NCBI RefSeq assembly: GCF_007644045.2
Contig: NZ_VMDW02000099.1
Coordinates: forward strand, 62,001-126,000
Length of the DNA: 64,000 nucleotides
Direction: 5' to 3'
Source of the DNA: Vogesella urethralis
Lineage (GTDB): Bacteria; Pseudomonadota; Gammaproteobacteria; Burkholderiales; Chromobacteriaceae
Shown here one piece after another: positions 63,082 to 64,000 of the stretch. The notes beneath the pieces are model-generated. The model searched no databases. It was not told where the DNA came from and worked only from the letters and a program-made list of their open reading frames with translations. Within the stretch, counting starts at the first letter, position 1. The number at the start of each line of letters is the position of its first letter. Position numbers and translations under genes: made by a program.

Positions 63082-63407
63082 TGATTCGCGAAATCAGTGC
63101 CACCGAGCTGGCCGCCTGGCTGGCCGATAGCAGCCGCCCGCAGCCCTACCTGCTGGACGTACGCGAAGACTGGGAACTGGCCCTGTGCCGCATTCCTGGC
63201 TCGCAGCAGATCGCCATGCACCTGATTCCGCTGCGCCACAACGAGCTGCCGGACGACGCGCCCATCGTTACCATCTGCCACCACGGCGTGCGCAGCTTCC
63301 AGGTGGGCCTGTTCCTGCAGAACGCCGGTTTCGAGCAGGTGCTGAGCCTGCGCGGCGGCGTGGAAGCCTGGGCCAACGACGTTGACCCGAGCATGGCGCA
63401 CTACTGA
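63081..63407 (+). CDS. Rhodanese-like sulfurtransferase
   Basis: A 108-residue single-domain rhodanese. YLLDVREDWELALCRIPGSQ is followed by the active-site loop CHHGVRSFQ, whose cysteine (about residue 69) would carry persulfide, and the C-terminal SLRGGVEAWAN. It is coupled to the Pcm-like gene (TGATG). It may supply sulfane sulfur or take part in repair, but the acceptor is unknown. Confidence 0.93.
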   Translation: MIREISATELAAWLADSSRPQPYLLDVREDWELALCRIPGSQQIAMHLIPLRHNELPDDAPIVTICHHGVRSFQVGLFLQNAGFEQVLSLRGGVEAWANDVDPSMAHY

Positions 63408-63427
63408 GCGCCCGCTGCCGCACCCTC

Positions 63428-63456
63428 AAGCCGCCCCTGCCGGGCGGCTTTGTTTT
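63428..63456 (+). terminator. Terminator after the rhodanese gene
   Basis: AAGCCGCCC (63428) pairs with GGGCGGCTT (63442-63450), followed by TGTTTTT. Confidence 0.88.
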
Positions 63457-63479
63457 TGCCCCATTACCGGAAACCTGCC

Positions 63480-64000
63480 ATGTACCACCTCGCCCCTGCC
63501 CTCGCCCGCCTGCCTGCCGCCTGGCAAACCGTGCTGCAACAGCCTGCTATGGCGGCCAACTTGCAGCAGCTTGACGCCAAACTGGCCGAACGTGCCGCTG
63601 GCGGCGCCGTCATCTACCCGCCCGCCGGGCAGGTCTTTCACGCGCTGCAATATGCCGACCCGGCAGCGGTGAAGGTGGTGATCCTGGGGCAAGACCCGTA
63701 CCACGGCGCCGGCGAGGCGATGGGGCTGAGCTTTTCGGTGCCGGCCGGGGTGAAGATTCCGCCCAGCTTGCGCAATATGTACAAGGAACTGGCCAGCGAC
63801 CTCGGCATCGCCCCCGCCAGCCACGGCGACCTCACCCACTGGGCGCAGCAGGGCGTGCTGCTGCTGAACACCTCGCTGACGGTGGAGGCCGACTGCGCCG
63901 GCAGCCATGGCAAGTTCGGCTGGCAGACGGTGACCGACGCGCTGATCGACGCCGTTAACGCGCACAACCCCGGTTGCGTGTTTTTGCTGTGGGGCAACTG
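63480..64000 (+). CDS. ung: Uracil-DNA glycosylase (C-terminus cut by window edge)
   Basis: The first 173 residues of family 1 UNG, which removes uracil from DNA as the first step of base-excision repair. The water-activating motif GQDPYHG (near residue 70) and AMGLSFSVP follow the family order, as do LLLNTSLTVE and CVFLLWGN near the edge. The leucine loop (HPSPLS) is beyond the window. The ATG at 63480 follows a terminator by about 25 bp. Confidence 0.96.
   Translation, partial: MYHLAPALARLPAAWQTVLQQPAMAANLQQLDAKLAERAAGGAVIYPPAGQVFHALQYADPAAVKVVILGQDPYHGAGEAMGLSFSVPAGVKIPPSLRNMYKELASDLGIAPASHGDLTHWAQQGVLLLNTSLTVEADCAGSHGKFGWQTVTDALIDAVNAHNPGCVFLLWGN

Overview
The window is chromosomal DNA of a high-GC (about 65% by eye) betaproteobacterium. 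Gene content, protein sequences and many copies of one short repeated word point to the Neisseriales, most likely a Chromobacteriaceae member (Chromobacterium / Vogesella / Aquitalea type). The genus is an inference. No rRNA, tRNA or CRISPR was seen. Nearly all of the window is ordinary protein-coding chromosome. One small AT-rich foreign island lies at about 36.39-37.41 kb.

Layout. 0-6.2 kb: pyrB (cut by the left edge) with a leader-peptide/terminator attenuator, a dCache chemoreceptor, and an HD-GYP / GGDEF pair for cyclic-di-GMP turnover. 6.4-9.4 kb: periplasmic cpdB, a MazG-like pyrophosphohydrolase and a beta-class glutathione transferase. 9.5-17.3 kb: a complete siderophore-uptake locus on the minus strand (FecI-type sigma factor, FecR, STN-containing TonB receptor, binding protein, permease, ATPase, siderophore-interacting reductase) headed by a Fur box. 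17.4-27.8 kb: small enzymes and regulators, a 4HB chemoreceptor, and a di-haem cytochrome c peroxidase followed by a Fur-family regulator, with an FNR-like box and a perfect 17-bp palindrome upstream. 27.9-36.2 kb: regulators (AraC, KynR-like Lrp, two tandem LuxR-type paralogues, LysR), kynureninase, a TauE-type permease and an alpha/beta hydrolase.

36.2-37.6 kb: a gene remnant, then a roughly 1-kb AT-rich island with one outer-membrane barrel gene under an FNR-type box, ending in an IS5/IS903-like terminus. 37.4-45.5 kb: two copies of a roughly 190-bp intergenic repeat, two exported or small proteins, rlhA (23S rRNA hydroxylation), a lipoprotein, an FtsK motor protein without membrane helices, and a Lar-like zinc ribbon. 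45.6-51.9 kb: a second iron locus, this one for haem: ECF sigma factor, FecR, large STN-type TonB receptor, haem oxygenase, and a DUF454-TonB fusion protein. 52-64 kb: a GAF-GAF-GGDEF cyclase, an RlmI-like methyltransferase, an HD-GYP with a zinc ribbon, Spo0M, a roughly 700-residue Sel1-repeat protein, a TPR protein, thiC with a TPP riboswitch, a pcm-like methyltransferase, a rhodanese, and ung (cut by the right edge).

Themes. The two iron systems share one logic: Fur-controlled sigma factor plus FecR, STN-type receptor, then the intracellular step that releases iron. The HD-GYP and GGDEF proteins and the chemoreceptors belong to motility and biofilm signalling. The most unusual window-wide signal is the 9-mer GCGGCCAAC / GTTGGCCGC. 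I found 56 exact copies by eye where base composition predicts only one or two. It is concentrated between genes and often paired head-to-head as terminator-like hairpins, which is how DNA uptake sequences behave in Neisseriaceae, although the sequence differs from the dialects I know.
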